From Vibrio plantisponsor (GTDB taxonomy: Bacteria > Pseudomonadota > Gammaproteobacteria > Enterobacterales > Vibrionaceae), in assembly GCF_013041605.1 (NCBI RefSeq), contig NZ_JABEQC010000016.1, positions 1 to 64,000 on the forward strand: a stretch of 64,000 bases of DNA, read 5' to 3'. Every line of letters begins with the position of its first letter. The first letter of the stretch is position 1. The position numbers were made by a program, and so were the translations under genes. The notes under the pieces were generated by a model. That model was not told where the DNA came from and did no database searches. It saw only the letters and a list, made by a program, of their open reading frames with translations. Below are positions 42,163 to 51,713 of the stretch, in pieces.

Positions 42163-43740
42163 ATGATTAAAGATGCTTACCACTACACTAATAAATTCAA
42201 TAACCTAGCTCAATTACTTGAAGATGGATTTTCTCGTTATAGCGATAAGCCTGCGTTTCATTGTTTAGGTCAAACATTGACTTATGAGGGTATTGAACAA
42301 AAATCTCGCTATTTAGCACAATGGCTGCAACATGAATGTGGACTAGAAGCGGGTGACCGAATCGCCATTCAGCTACCAAACTTAACTCAGTACCCTATTG
42401 CCGCTTATGCCGCACTACGAGCAGGGCTGATTATTGTGAATACCAATCCTCTCTACACCTCAAGAGAGATGAAACATCAGTTTAGTGATTCCGGCGCAAA
42501 AGCTCTGATCATTCTGGAAGACTTAGTACCAAAATACCAAGCTATCGAATCTGAGCTGAACATTAAGCATGTGATCGTTACCTCTGCGCCAGATCTGTTA
42601 ACTCAACAAGAGCAAGATCGCGGTAACTACAGCGACTTTAATAGCGCTATATCCGCAGGTAGACACCTACCAGCCTTTGCCAAAAACAGTGCGATTGCCG
42701 ATGATATTGCTGTTATCCAGTACACAGGTGGCACTACAGGTGTATCTAAAGGAGCCTGCCTGACACATAACAACCTAATGGCCAATGCAGCTCAGATGAA
42801 CATTCGTCTCACAAAGAAGATGATTGAAGGTGAAGACAGCTTTGTTTGCCCGTTACCGCTTTATCACATCTACGCGTTTACCGTGAATATGATCAGCCTG
42901 TTCAGCGTTGGGGTTCAAAATATTCTCATCCCTAATCCACGTGATATGGATGGTTTCGTTAATACATTGAAAAACGTTCGCTTCTCTGGCTTATCCGGCA
43001 TTAATACGCTGTTTATGGGGCTCTGCCAGCATCCAGAGATTTCATCTGTCGATTTCAGTCACCTGAATGTCACGGTTTCCGGCGGTTCTATGCTGACCGG
43101 CAAAGCGTTTCATATCTGGTACCAAACAACAGGGTGCACCATCACGGAAGGTTGGGGATTATCTGAAACGTCACCAGTGATTACCCTTAACGAATTTGGT
43201 AAAGAACAAGTTGGCTGTGTTGGTATTCCACTACTTGAAACCGAAGTCCAAGTTTGGGACATCAATAATAAGCCTCTCGCCCAAGGAGAAGTTGGAGAAT
43301 TGGTGGTGAAAGGGCCGCAGGTTATGCCGGGCTACTGGCAACGACCAGATGAGACCAACAACTCGATTATTAATGGTTTCTTTAAAACGGGTGATGTCGG
43401 CTTGATTAAAACCGATGGCCAAGTGCAAATTGTCGATCGGTTGAAAGATATGATTATCGTCTCTGGCTTCAATGTTTATCCAAACGAAGTAGAAGATATT
43501 CTATGTAGCCACCAGCACATCTTTGAAGCTGCGGTTGTCGGCGATCATGACGAACACACTGGCGAGTTGGTACATGCTCATGTCGCAACACTAGAGCCAT
43601 TATACGAGGGCGATGTCATCCACTTCTGTCGCCAGCACCTCACTAACTACAAAGTACCAAAACGAATTACTTTCCATGAGCAACTACCTAAATCTGCGGT
43701 TGGCAAAGTACTGCGTCGAGAGTTACGTAATACTCAATAG
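42163..43740 (+). CDS. AMP-forming acyl-CoA synthetase (FadD-like)
   Basis: A 525-residue ANL-superfamily enzyme that adenylates a fatty or other carboxylic acid and transfers it to CoA. Visible: the phosphate loop YTGGTTGVSKGACLTHNN (about 186-203), GWGLSETSPV, the hinge region VDRLKDMIIVSGFNVYPNEVE, and catalytic Lys in PKSAVGKVLRRELR near the C-terminus. It resembles long-chain acyl-CoA ligases, but FadD itself is about 560 residues and the chain-length specificity cannot be read here. AAGGAACC precedes the ATG. It is monocistronic. Confidence 0.9.
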   Translation: MIKDAYHYTNKFNNLAQLLEDGFSRYSDKPAFHCLGQTLTYEGIEQKSRYLAQWLQHECGLEAGDRIAIQLPNLTQYPIAAYAALRAGLIIVNTNPLYTSREMKHQFSDSGAKALIILEDLVPKYQAIESELNIKHVIVTSAPDLLTQQEQDRGNYSDFNSAISAGRHLPAFAKNSAIADDIAVIQYTGGTTGVSKGACLTHNNLMANAAQMNIRLTKKMIEGEDSFVCPLPLYHIYAFTVNMISLFSVGVQNILIPNPRDMDGFVNTLKNVRFSGLSGINTLFMGLCQHPEISSVDFSHLNVTVSGGSMLTGKAFHIWYQTTGCTITEGWGLSETSPVITLNEFGKEQVGCVGIPLLETEVQVWDINNKPLAQGEVGELVVKGPQVMPGYWQRPDETNNSIINGFFKTGDVGLIKTDGQVQIVDRLKDMIIVSGFNVYPNEVEDILCSHQHIFEAAVVGDHDEHTGELVHAHVATLEPLYEGDVIHFCRQHLTNYKVPKRITFHEQLPKSAVGKVLRRELRNTQ

Positions 43741-43770
43741 ACAAAAAGTTAAAGTAAAACAACAAGCATA

Positions 43771-43803
43771 AAAAAGGCGCACTCTAAAGTGCGCCTTTTT
43801 GTT
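43771..43803. terminator. bidirectional terminator between the acyl-CoA synthetase gene and gyrB
   Basis: Perfect stem AAAAAGGCGCACT / AGTGCGCCTTTTT with a CTAA loop, T-runs on both strands, between convergent genes. Confidence 0.95.
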
Positions 43804-43826
43804 ATTTCGACTAAATCGTGAGTGGA

Positions 43827-46244
43827 CTACACGTCTAGGTTAGCAACTTTCAGAGCGTTGTTCTCGATGAACGCTCGACGAGGTTCAACTTGGTCACCCA
43901 TCAGTGTGGTAAACAGTTCATCTGCACCAACCGCATCTTCAATGGTTACTTGCATCATACGACGAGTTTCTGGGTCCATAGTGGTTTCCCAAAGCTGATC
44001 TGGGTTCATCTCACCAAGACCTTTGTATCGTTGCAGAGAAAGACCACGACGAGACTCTTTAATTAACCAGTCTAGTGCAGCAGAGAAGCTGTCTACTGGT
44101 TGAGTACGCTCACCACGTTTGATGAAAGCACCCTCTTCAATCAAGCCACGTAGCGCTTCTGAAGTGTCAGCCAGTTTGCCATACTCTCTAGAGTTAAGCA
44201 GGTCTACACTGATCAAGTATTCGTAAGTCACACCATGCGTACGAACAACAATCTTAGGTGCATAAACGTTTTGCTCTGCATTGTGTTCTACTTGGTAGCT
44301 GTATTGGCTCGCGCCAGACTCTTTTGCATTAAGCTGCTCAACAAGAACTTTCGTCCAAGCATCCACTGCCGCTTGATCTTTACATTGTTCAGCAGTCAAA
44401 CGTGGCACGTACATGAACTCTTGAACCATAGCGTATGGGTAACGACGACTCATACGACCAACCAGCTTAACCGCTGCGTTGTACTGGTGTACAAGCTGCT
44501 CAAGAGGAGCACCTGCCAATGCTGGAGCATCTGCGTTTACATGCAGTTCAGCACCATCTAGAGCGAGAGAAACTTGGTATTGCTCCATTGCTTCTTCATC
44601 TTTGATGTATTGCTCTTGCTTACCTTTCTTCACTTTGTAAAGCGGTGGCTGTGCAATGTAGATGTAGCCGCGCTCGATAAGCTCAGGCATTTGACGGTAG
44701 AAGAAGGTCAACAGTAGCGTACGAATGTGCGAACCATCGACGTCCGCATCGGTCATTATGATGATGTTGTGGTAACGCAGTTTATCTGGGTTGTACTCAT
44801 CGCGACCGATACCACAACCTAATGCAGTGATCAGAGTTGCCACTTCCTGAGAAGAAAGCATTTTATCAAAACGTGCTTTTTCAACGTTTAGAATCTTACC
44901 TTTCAGCGGAAGAATGGCTTGGTTCTTACGGTTGCGTCCCTGCTTAGCTGAACCGCCAGCAGAGTCACCCTCCACTATGTACAGTTCAGACAGTGCAGGA
45001 TCTTTTTCCTGACAGTCAGCAAGTTTACCTGGAAGACCAGCTAGGTCTAACGCGCCTTTACGACGAGTCATCTCACGAGCTTTACGCGCCGCTTCACGAG
45101 CACGAGCCGCATCAATGATTTTGCTACACACCATCTTAGCTTCTGAAGGATGCTCAGCAAGGAACTCATTCAGTTTCTCACCCATTGCAGACTCAACCGC
45201 AGATTTCACTTCAGAAGAAACCAGTTTGTCTTTGGTTTGGCTTGAGAATTTTGGATCTGGAACTTTAACTGAAACAACCGCAGTCAAACCTTCACGCGCA
45301 TCGTCACCAGACGTCGCTGTTTTCGCTTTCTTGCTGTAGCCTTCTTTGTCCATGTAAGTGTTTAACGTACGCGTTAACGCTGCACGGAAACCGGCTAAGT
45401 GAGTACCACCATCACGCTGTGGGATGTTGTTGGTAAAGCAGTAAATACCTTCTTGGAAACCATCGTTCCATTGCATTGCCACTTCAACGCTAATGCCGTC
45501 TTCACGCTCTGCGTTAAAGTGGAACACTTTCTCGTGAATTGGCGTCTTGTTACGGTTTAAGTGAGTAACAAACGCCTGAATACCACCTTCATACATAAAG
45601 TGGTCTTGCTTATCTTCTTCACGCTCATCAACCAGCTTGATTGATACGCCCGAGTTTAGGAATGAAAGCTCACGTAGACGTTTCGCAAGAATATCGTAAT
45701 GGAATTCGATATTAGTAAAGGTGTCAGCACTTGGCCAGAAACGTACCGTTGTACCTGTTTTTTCAGTATCACCTACAACACTTAGCGGCGCTTGAGGCAC
45801 ACCATGGTGATAGGTTTGAGTATGGATTTGACCACCGCGGTAAATAGTCAGAAGCACTTTTTCTGATAGTGCGTTAACTACTGACACACCTACACCGTGC
45901 AAACCACCTGATACTTTGTAAGAGTTATCATCGAACTTACCACCAGCGTGAAGTACCGTCATGATAACTTCTGCTGCAGACACATTCTCTTCTGGGTGAA
46001 GTTCGGTTGGGATACCACGGCCGTCATCGCTAACCGATACTGAGTTATCTTCGTGAATAGTAACGATGATGTCTTTACAGTGACCTGCTAACGCTTCATC
46101 TATTGAGTTATCCACCACCTCAAAAACCATGTGGTGTAGACCGGTGCCATCATCAGTGTCCCCGATGTACATACCTGGACGTTTACGTACTGCGTCCAGA
46201 CCCTTTAGTACCTTAATACTCGATGAATCGTAATTATTCGACAT
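43827..46244 (-). CDS. gyrB: DNA gyrase subunit B
   Basis: ATPase subunit of gyrase, which introduces negative supercoils. The 805-residue protein (E. coli 804) has the GHKL ATPase domain (VVDNSIDEALAG, DDGRGIPTE, GGLHGVGVSVVNALS), the transducer domain, and the Toprim domain with EGDSAGGSAKQGRNR (about 425) and DADVDGSHIRTLLLTFFYRQ; the QRYKGLGEMNP box follows. It ends the dnaA-dnaN-recF-gyrB block, 19 bases after recF, on the strand pointing away from oriC. Confidence 0.99.
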   Translation of the reverse strand: MSNNYDSSSIKVLKGLDAVRKRPGMYIGDTDDGTGLHHMVFEVVDNSIDEALAGHCKDIIVTIHEDNSVSVSDDGRGIPTELHPEENVSAAEVIMTVLHAGGKFDDNSYKVSGGLHGVGVSVVNALSEKVLLTIYRGGQIHTQTYHHGVPQAPLSVVGDTEKTGTTVRFWPSADTFTNIEFHYDILAKRLRELSFLNSGVSIKLVDEREEDKQDHFMYEGGIQAFVTHLNRNKTPIHEKVFHFNAEREDGISVEVAMQWNDGFQEGIYCFTNNIPQRDGGTHLAGFRAALTRTLNTYMDKEGYSKKAKTATSGDDAREGLTAVVSVKVPDPKFSSQTKDKLVSSEVKSAVESAMGEKLNEFLAEHPSEAKMVCSKIIDAARAREAARKAREMTRRKGALDLAGLPGKLADCQEKDPALSELYIVEGDSAGGSAKQGRNRKNQAILPLKGKILNVEKARFDKMLSSQEVATLITALGCGIGRDEYNPDKLRYHNIIIMTDADVDGSHIRTLLLTFFYRQMPELIERGYIYIAQPPLYKVKKGKQEQYIKDEEAMEQYQVSLALDGAELHVNADAPALAGAPLEQLVHQYNAAVKLVGRMSRRYPYAMVQEFMYVPRLTAEQCKDQAAVDAWTKVLVEQLNAKESGASQYSYQVEHNAEQNVYAPKIVVRTHGVTYEYLISVDLLNSREYGKLADTSEALRGLIEEGAFIKRGERTQPVDSFSAALDWLIKESRRGLSLQRYKGLGEMNPDQLWETTMDPETRRMMQVTIEDAVGADELFTTLMGDQVEPRRAFIENNALKVANLDV

Positions 46245-46263
46245 GAGTTACTCTCTGACTAAA

Positions 46264-47343
46264 TTATCCTTGCTCTATTGTGCCATGTTCCACATGAAAC
46301 ATCTTGCTGTTTGGCTCGACCATGTCGGCAACTTGGCTTTGTGTAATAGAACTTACAAAAACTTGGGCCTGCGTCGCCTTCAAGCAGTCTGCAAGACGCT
46401 TACGACGCTGGCTATCGAGTTCGGAAGCAAAGTCATCAATTAAGTAGATGCATTGCTTCCCGGTCAACTCAGTTAAGTGTTGGCCCTGTGCGACACGTAG
46501 TGCACACACCATTAATTTCAGTTGCCCCCGTGAAAGCACATCTTCCACCGGAGTACCGTTAACTTTTATCTTCAAATCAGCTTTATTCGGGCCACTGAAG
46601 GTGTAGCCAAGCTGTTGATCGCGTTCGAAGTTCTTTTCTAATATCTGCTGGTATGGGGTCTCTTTATCCCAACCGCGGTAGTACTTTACCGTAATATCAA
46701 ACTCGGGTAAAAACGTGCGGCATAACTCTTCTGCGACAACTTTCATTTGTTCGACGTAAGTTCGGCGCCATTGGTCAATATTTTCAGCCAACAAGGCCAA
46801 TTCTTGATCCCAATAACTCAGCTCACGATAGCTGGTCGCTGTTTTGAGTAATGCATTACGCTGTTTACTTAAACGCTTAAATCTTCCCCATGCATCATAG
46901 AATGCAGGTTCAGAATGAAACACCCCCCAATCAATAAATGATCGACGTTGTTTCGGTCCATCCGTTAATAAATCAAAGCCTTCAGGATGAATCAACTGCA
47001 ATGGTAAAACTTGTGCCAACTGTGCCAATTTTTGCCCAGATTGACCGCCTATTTTAACCTCAGTTGACCCGTCACGCTGCTTATTAATACCAATAGGTAA
47101 CTCAAATTGATCCGAGGTCAAAAAACGCCCGTGAACAAACAGTTCAGAACACTCATTTTGAATCACTCGGCCCGTGAGCGAACTCTTAAAAGAACGACCA
47201 TGTCCGAGCAGATAAATCGCTTCTAAGACGCTGGTTTTGCCACTTCCATTGACACCAATAAGAAAGTTAAAGCCTGATGATAATGAAATATCACAGGCTT
47301 TAATATTACGAAATTGCTGAATAACCAGACGGGTTAGCGGCAT
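46264..47343 (-). CDS. recF: DNA replication and repair protein RecF
   Basis: SMC-like ATPase that helps load RecA at gaps. The 359-residue protein (E. coli 357) has Walker A GVNGSGKTSVLEAI (30-43), the signature LSRGQLKLMVCAL near residue 268 and Walker B CIYLIDDFASELD. The C-terminal residues MFHVEHG are encoded by a near-perfect parS-like palindrome. It lies 20 bases after dnaN and 19 before gyrB, the conserved dnaA-dnaN-recF-gyrB order. Confidence 0.98.
   Translation of the reverse strand: MPLTRLVIQQFRNIKACDISLSSGFNFLIGVNGSGKTSVLEAIYLLGHGRSFKSSLTGRVIQNECSELFVHGRFLTSDQFELPIGINKQRDGSTEVKIGGQSGQKLAQLAQVLPLQLIHPEGFDLLTDGPKQRRSFIDWGVFHSEPAFYDAWGRFKRLSKQRNALLKTATSYRELSYWDQELALLAENIDQWRRTYVEQMKVVAEELCRTFLPEFDITVKYYRGWDKETPYQQILEKNFERDQQLGYTFSGPNKADLKIKVNGTPVEDVLSRGQLKLMVCALRVAQGQHLTELTGKQCIYLIDDFASELDSQRRKRLADCLKATQAQVFVSSITQSQVADMVEPNSKMFHVEHGTIEQG
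46286..46301. promoter_or_regulatory. parS-like ParB-binding palindrome within recF
   Basis: The minus strand reads TGTTTCATGTGGAACA, one base from the form NGTTNCACGTGNAACN accepted by chromosomal ParB proteins (T for C at position 8). It encodes FHVEH at the end of RecF and lies about 11 kb from oriC, in the region where parS sites cluster in many bacteria. No perfect site was found elsewhere in the window. Confidence 0.5.
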
Positions 47344-47363
47344 AGCGCGAAGTTAACTCTCGG

Positions 47364-48464
47364 TTACAGGCGAATTGGCATCACGACGTACATCGCGCTG
47401 TCATCTTCCGCATTTTCCACCAGCGCACTGGCGTTAGCATCTGACATTGAGATACGTACGTTATCACAACGAAGAGTATTCAACACATCTAGGATGTAGC
47501 TTACGTTGAAGCCGATCTCAATTGCGTCTCCTTCGAAAGTGACATCTAGCACCTCTTCCGCTTCTTCCTGTTCCGGGTTGTTTGCTGTGATGCGCATTTC
47601 ATTGTCATCCAGATTCACACGTACGCCACGGAATTTTTCATTGGATAAAATTGCAGCGCGTGAAAAACACTGACGCAACTCATCACAGTTAGCAAGCAAA
47701 ACTTTGTTGGTACTTTGCGGCATTACGCGTCGATAATCAGGGAAACGACCATCAACCAGCTTAGAAGTGAAAACAAAATTGTTCACATCTGCACGCAGAT
47801 TTGAGCTACCAATTTGCAGTACCACAGATTGTTCTGGAGCATCCAGCAGCTTCACTAATTCCAATACACCTTTACGCGGTAGGATGATTTGCTTATGAGC
47901 AAAATCTGCCCCTAATTCGGTTTGAGAAACCGCCATACGGTGACCATCAGTTGCCACTGAACGCAGTGTGCTGCCATCAATTTCAAACAGCATGCCGTTT
48001 AGGTAGTAACGCACGTCTTGGTTTGCCATCGAAAACTGAGTTTTCTCTATCAGACCACGAAGTTCTGCCTGAGTAAGTGAAATTTCAACTTCACTTTGCC
48101 AATCTTCAATATTTGGGAAATCGTTCGCTGGCAGAGTCGCTAATGAGAAACGGCTGCGCCCTGAACGCACTTGAATACGATCGCCTTCTAAAAGCACTGT
48201 GATCACCGCTGAATCTGGCAGACCTCGGCAGATATCAAGAAATTTACGCGCCGGAACGGTAATGCTGCCCGCTTCAAAATCTCCTTCCAACGTCACTCGG
48301 CTGATCAGTTCAACTTCCAAATCCGTTGCCGTCATAGACAATTGATTGTCTTCAACTTTAATCAGCAAATTACCTAAGATAGGCAATGACGCACGGCCAC
48401 CTAAAGTGCCGGATACTTGTTGTAGAGGTTTAATGAAGTGGCTACGTTCGATAGTAAATTTCAT
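47364..48464 (-). CDS. dnaN: DNA polymerase III beta sliding clamp
   Basis: Ring-shaped dimer that tethers polymerases to DNA. The 366-residue protein equals the E. coli length, starts MKFTIERSHFIKPLQQVSG and ends with the conserved YVVMPIRL; three DNA-clamp domains of about 120 residues are evident, with ATDLEVEL in the first. It follows dnaA by 60 bases, in which a leader or internal promoter may lie, and precedes recF by 20. Confidence 0.99.
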   Translation of the reverse strand: MKFTIERSHFIKPLQQVSGTLGGRASLPILGNLLIKVEDNQLSMTATDLEVELISRVTLEGDFEAGSITVPARKFLDICRGLPDSAVITVLLEGDRIQVRSGRSRFSLATLPANDFPNIEDWQSEVEISLTQAELRGLIEKTQFSMANQDVRYYLNGMLFEIDGSTLRSVATDGHRMAVSQTELGADFAHKQIILPRKGVLELVKLLDAPEQSVVLQIGSSNLRADVNNFVFTSKLVDGRFPDYRRVMPQSTNKVLLANCDELRQCFSRAAILSNEKFRGVRVNLDDNEMRITANNPEQEEAEEVLDVTFEGDAIEIGFNVSYILDVLNTLRCDNVRISMSDANASALVENAEDDSAMYVVMPIRL

Positions 48465-48524
48465 AGTGTGCTCTTAAACGATAGACGGATTAACGACGCA
48501 AAATCAGCGCAAACTATAGCGCAA

Positions 48525-49928
48525 TTATGATGAAAGCGTGCGAATCAAGTTCGAATAGTCTTCTTTTATGTCGTGGCTCTCTTCGCGCAGTTGCTCGATT
48601 TTACGACATGCGTGAAGCACTGTGGTATGGTCGCGACCACCAAAAGCATCGCCAATTTCTGGCAAGCTGTGGTTGGTGAGTTCTTTCGCTAGCGCCATAG
48701 CTAACTGACGAGGACGCGCAACAGAACGTGAACGACGTTTTGACAGTAAATCCGCCATTTTAATTTTGTAGTACTCTGCGACTGTCTTTTGAATATTATC
48801 AATGGTGACCAGCTTTTCTTGCAGAGCTAATAAGTCACGCAGCGCTTCACGAACAAAATCAATGGTAATAGGACGACCGGTAAAGTTCGCATTGGCGATA
48901 ACACGGTTAAGTGCCCCTTCCAATTCACGAACGTTTGAACGCAGACGTTTCGCAATAAAGAATGCCACTTCATCTGGCAGATGAATTTGGTGATCTTCCG
49001 CTTTCTTCATCAAAATCGCCACGCGAGTTTCTAACTCAGGTGGTTCAATCGCTACCGTCAAACCCCAACCAAAGCGAGATTTCAGGCGATCTTCTACACC
49101 ATTAATCTCTTTAGGATAACGGTCAGAAGTTAAGATGATTTGCTGGTTACCTTCCAACAAAGCGTTGAAAGTATGGAAGAACTCTTCTTGAGAGCGCTCT
49201 TTATTGGCAAAGAATTGAATATCATCGATCAATAACGCATCAACGCTACGGTAGTAACGTTTAAATTCTTCAATCGCGTTATTTTGCAGTGCTTTAACCA
49301 TGTCCTGAACGAAACGTTCTGAGTGCATGTAAACCACTTTGGCATTCGGTTTGTTATCGACAATCGCGTTACCCACAGCATGAAGCAAGTGAGTTTTACC
49401 TAAACCTGTACCGCCGTATAAGAATAGAGGGTTATACGCAGCACCCGGATTGTCTGCAACCTGACGAGCAGCAGCCAAACCTAACTGGTTCGATTTACCT
49501 TCAACGAAGTTATTGAACTTGTGCTTAGGGTTAACGTTAGAACGATAAGTAATATCCGCTTCAACAGATTCGTCATCCCATGTTTTGTGAACAGGACGAC
49601 GCTGAGCTAGTTGAGCTGGCGCAGATGATTCTGCCGCCACATCTGCAGCAGAGCGCGTTGGCGCTGGCTTCACAGCCGCTACAGGTTTACTGCCCACTTC
49701 AAAACGCAGGCTTGGTACATCGTTGCCACAATACTCTTTCAACAATAAATTAATGTTGTTGATGTACTTATCGCGAACCCAATCAAGCACAAAACGGTTA
49801 GGGGCAAACAAAGTGAGAGTATTATCATTGAGCTCCGCTTGTAGCGGACGAACCCACATGCTGAATTCTGCGGCTGGTAATTCTTCTTGAAGCTGTTGCA
49901 AACATTGCAACCAAAGCGAAGATGACAC
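48525..49928 (-). CDS. dnaA: chromosomal replication initiator DnaA
   Basis: AAA+ initiator that opens oriC. The 467-residue protein (E. coli 467) has the N-terminal DnaB-interaction domain (1-85), a linker, the AAA+ core with Walker A GGTGLGKTHL (172-181) and Walker B LLIDDIQFF, and the C-terminal DNA-binding domain with GGRDHTTVLHACRKI. It is transcribed away from oriC, whose core lies about 7 kb to the right, with the rpmH-to-mioC block and an ABC importer in between. DnaA boxes in its upstream region suggest autoregulation. Confidence 0.99.
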   Translation of the reverse strand: MSSSLWLQCLQQLQEELPAAEFSMWVRPLQAELNDNTLTLFAPNRFVLDWVRDKYINNINLLLKEYCGNDVPSLRFEVGSKPVAAVKPAPTRSAADVAAESSAPAQLAQRRPVHKTWDDESVEADITYRSNVNPKHKFNNFVEGKSNQLGLAAARQVADNPGAAYNPLFLYGGTGLGKTHLLHAVGNAIVDNKPNAKVVYMHSERFVQDMVKALQNNAIEEFKRYYRSVDALLIDDIQFFANKERSQEEFFHTFNALLEGNQQIILTSDRYPKEINGVEDRLKSRFGWGLTVAIEPPELETRVAILMKKAEDHQIHLPDEVAFFIAKRLRSNVRELEGALNRVIANANFTGRPITIDFVREALRDLLALQEKLVTIDNIQKTVAEYYKIKMADLLSKRRSRSVARPRQLAMALAKELTNHSLPEIGDAFGGRDHTTVLHACRKIEQLREESHDIKEDYSNLIRTLSS

Positions 49929-50225
49929 GGTGCTCTCACTCTAATCTGATGATCGATAAAGGTTGGTAATTCTACCTGTTGATAACTAAGATCGCCAGCG
50001 ATTGATCGAAGTTCCAGTGAATAAGATCAAAGTTATTCACAATATTTCCGTCTCAATTATGAAGATCTACATAAACTTCCCCAATTTTACCCACATATCC
50101 CAGAAAATTAGTGAGTTATCCCAAAATAAAAACTTATTATGGTTATTGTTAATAACATAAGGTTATTTGTTCTGTACTAACATTTACCAGTAACATTCTG
50201 CCCTATATTCATTCGGAGTTAGAAA
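49929..50225. promoter_or_regulatory. dnaA upstream region with DnaA boxes and GATC sites
   Basis: The spacer holds DnaA-box-like nonamers TTATTCACA (50033-50041), TTACCCACA (50087-50095) and TTATCCCAA (50116-50124), and five GATC sites between 49951 and 50067. This is the pattern of an autoregulated, Dam/SeqA-responsive dnaA promoter. It must also contain the promoter of the divergent amino-acid-binding protein gene. Exact -35/-10 boxes are not obvious. Confidence 0.65.
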
Positions 50226-50972
50226 ATGAAAAACTGGATTAAACTCGCGGTAGCCTCTCTTGTATTGGCAGCCTCAGCAGCTCAAGCAACAACGGACATT
50301 AAAGTCGGCATGTCTGGTCGTTATTTCCCATTCACATTTGTTAAGCAAGACCAACTGCAAGGTTTTGAAGTGGATGTATGGAATGAAATTGCTAAACGCA
50401 ACGATTATAAAGTGGAGTTTGTAACTTCAAACTTCTCTGGTCTATTTGGTCTTCTAGAGACAGGTCGTATCGATACTATCTCTAACCAAATCACTATTAC
50501 TGACGCTCGTAAAGCAAAATACCTTTTTGCAGACCCGTACGTAATCGACGGTGCACAAATTGCGGTTCGTAAAGGTAACGACAGCATTAACGGAATTGAA
50601 GATTTAGCTGGAAAAACAGTTGCTGTAAACCTAGGTTCTAACTTTGAGCAACTGCTACGTGACTACGATAAAGACGGCAAAATCAATATCAAGACTTACG
50701 ACACTGGTATTGAACATGATGTGGCTCTAGGTCGCGCTGACGCATTCGTAATGGACCGTCTATCTGTTCTAGAAACTATCGAGAAAACGGGTCTTCCTCT
50801 ACAGTTAGCGGGTAAACCTTTCGAAACTATCGAAAATGCTTGGCCATTCCTAAACAACGAGAAAGGTCAAAAACTACAAGCTGAAGTTAACCAAGCGCTT
50901 GCAGCAATCCGTGCAGACGGTACGCTAAGCACAATCTCGAACAAGTGGTTTGGCACAGATATTACTAACTAA
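50226..50972 (+). CDS. polar amino-acid ABC transporter, periplasmic binding protein
   Basis: A 248-residue SBP_bac_3 family protein with a signal peptide (MKNWIKLAVASLVLAASAAQ then A). The mature part has the family pattern VGMSGRYFPFTFVKQDQLQG, FEVDVWNEIAKR, and AGKTVAVNLGSNFEQ. It is first in an importer operon with permease and ATPase genes. The overall form is nearest to cystine/polar amino-acid binders, but the substrate is not determinable here. A weak hairpin after it probably reduces expression of the membrane parts. Confidence 0.93.
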   Translation: MKNWIKLAVASLVLAASAAQATTDIKVGMSGRYFPFTFVKQDQLQGFEVDVWNEIAKRNDYKVEFVTSNFSGLFGLLETGRIDTISNQITITDARKAKYLFADPYVIDGAQIAVRKGNDSINGIEDLAGKTVAVNLGSNFEQLLRDYDKDGKINIKTYDTGIEHDVALGRADAFVMDRLSVLETIEKTGLPLQLAGKPFETIENAWPFLNNEKGQKLQAEVNQALAAIRADGTLSTISNKWFGTDITN

Positions 50973-50992
50973 TAAGCTATGCGGTAGTGATT

Positions 50993-51020
50993 AAGGTGGG
51001 ATTGTATGATCCCGCCTTTT
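50993..51020 (+). terminator. intercistronic hairpin after the binding-protein gene
   Basis: AAGGTGGGAT / ATCCCGCCTT (one G-T pair) with a TGTATG loop and a T4 run, between the binding-protein and permease genes. It is a likely partial terminator that allows more binding protein than permease. Confidence 0.7.
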
Positions 51021-51041
51021 GTTGTCTTTAAGGGGAAGTAA

Positions 51042-51713
51042 ATGGGTTTTGACTTTCAATACATGCTGGAGCTGATGCCGATACTGCTCAAGTATCTTGG
51101 CACCACCATGGAAATGGCGACATGGGGAATGCTGTTCTCTCTGATTCTTTCTGTCATCTTGGCCAATATTCGGGTGTTCAAAGTTCCGGTGCTCGATCAG
51201 CTTAGTCAGCTCTACATCAGCTTCTTCCGTGGAACACCACTATTAGTACAGCTGTTTCTTCTTTATTACGGTTTGCCGCAGATATTCCCGATCTTAGTCG
51301 GTATTGATGCTTTCAGTGCCGCGGTTATTGGTATCACGTTGCATTTCTCCGCCTACATGGCAGAAAGCATTCGTGCGGCAATTATTGGTATTGATCGTAG
51401 CCAGATGGAAGCCAGCCTCTCTGTGGGCATGACCACAAGCCAAGCTATGCGCCGCATTATTTTGCCGCAAGCAACACGTGTGGCTTTGCCGTCACTGATG
51501 AACTACTTCATTGATATGATAAAGTCGACCTCCCTCGCCTTTACTTTGGGTGTTGCGGAAATTATGGCTAAAGCTCAGATGGAAGCATCATCCAGTTTTC
51601 GCTTTTTCGAAGCATTCCTAGCAGTAGCATTGATTTACTGGGCTGTGGTTGTGGTTCTGACACGAGTACAGATTTGGGCGGAAAACAAACTCAACAAGGC
51701 GTATGTAAGATGA
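51042..51713 (+). CDS. polar amino-acid ABC transporter, permease
   Basis: A 223-residue inner-membrane protein of the HisMQ family. It has five hydrophobic segments and the EAA loop (MEASLSVGMTTSQAMRRIILPQA, shown by EASLSVGM and PQATRVALP) that contacts the ATPase. GGGGAAG precedes the ATG. One permease gene implies a homodimer. The stop overlaps the ATPase start as ATGA, so the two are coupled. Confidence 0.94.
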   Translation: MGFDFQYMLELMPILLKYLGTTMEMATWGMLFSLILSVILANIRVFKVPVLDQLSQLYISFFRGTPLLVQLFLLYYGLPQIFPILVGIDAFSAAVIGITLHFSAYMAESIRAAIIGIDRSQMEASLSVGMTTSQAMRRIILPQATRVALPSLMNYFIDMIKSTSLAFTLGVAEIMAKAQMEASSSFRFFEAFLAVALIYWAVVVVLTRVQIWAENKLNKAYVR

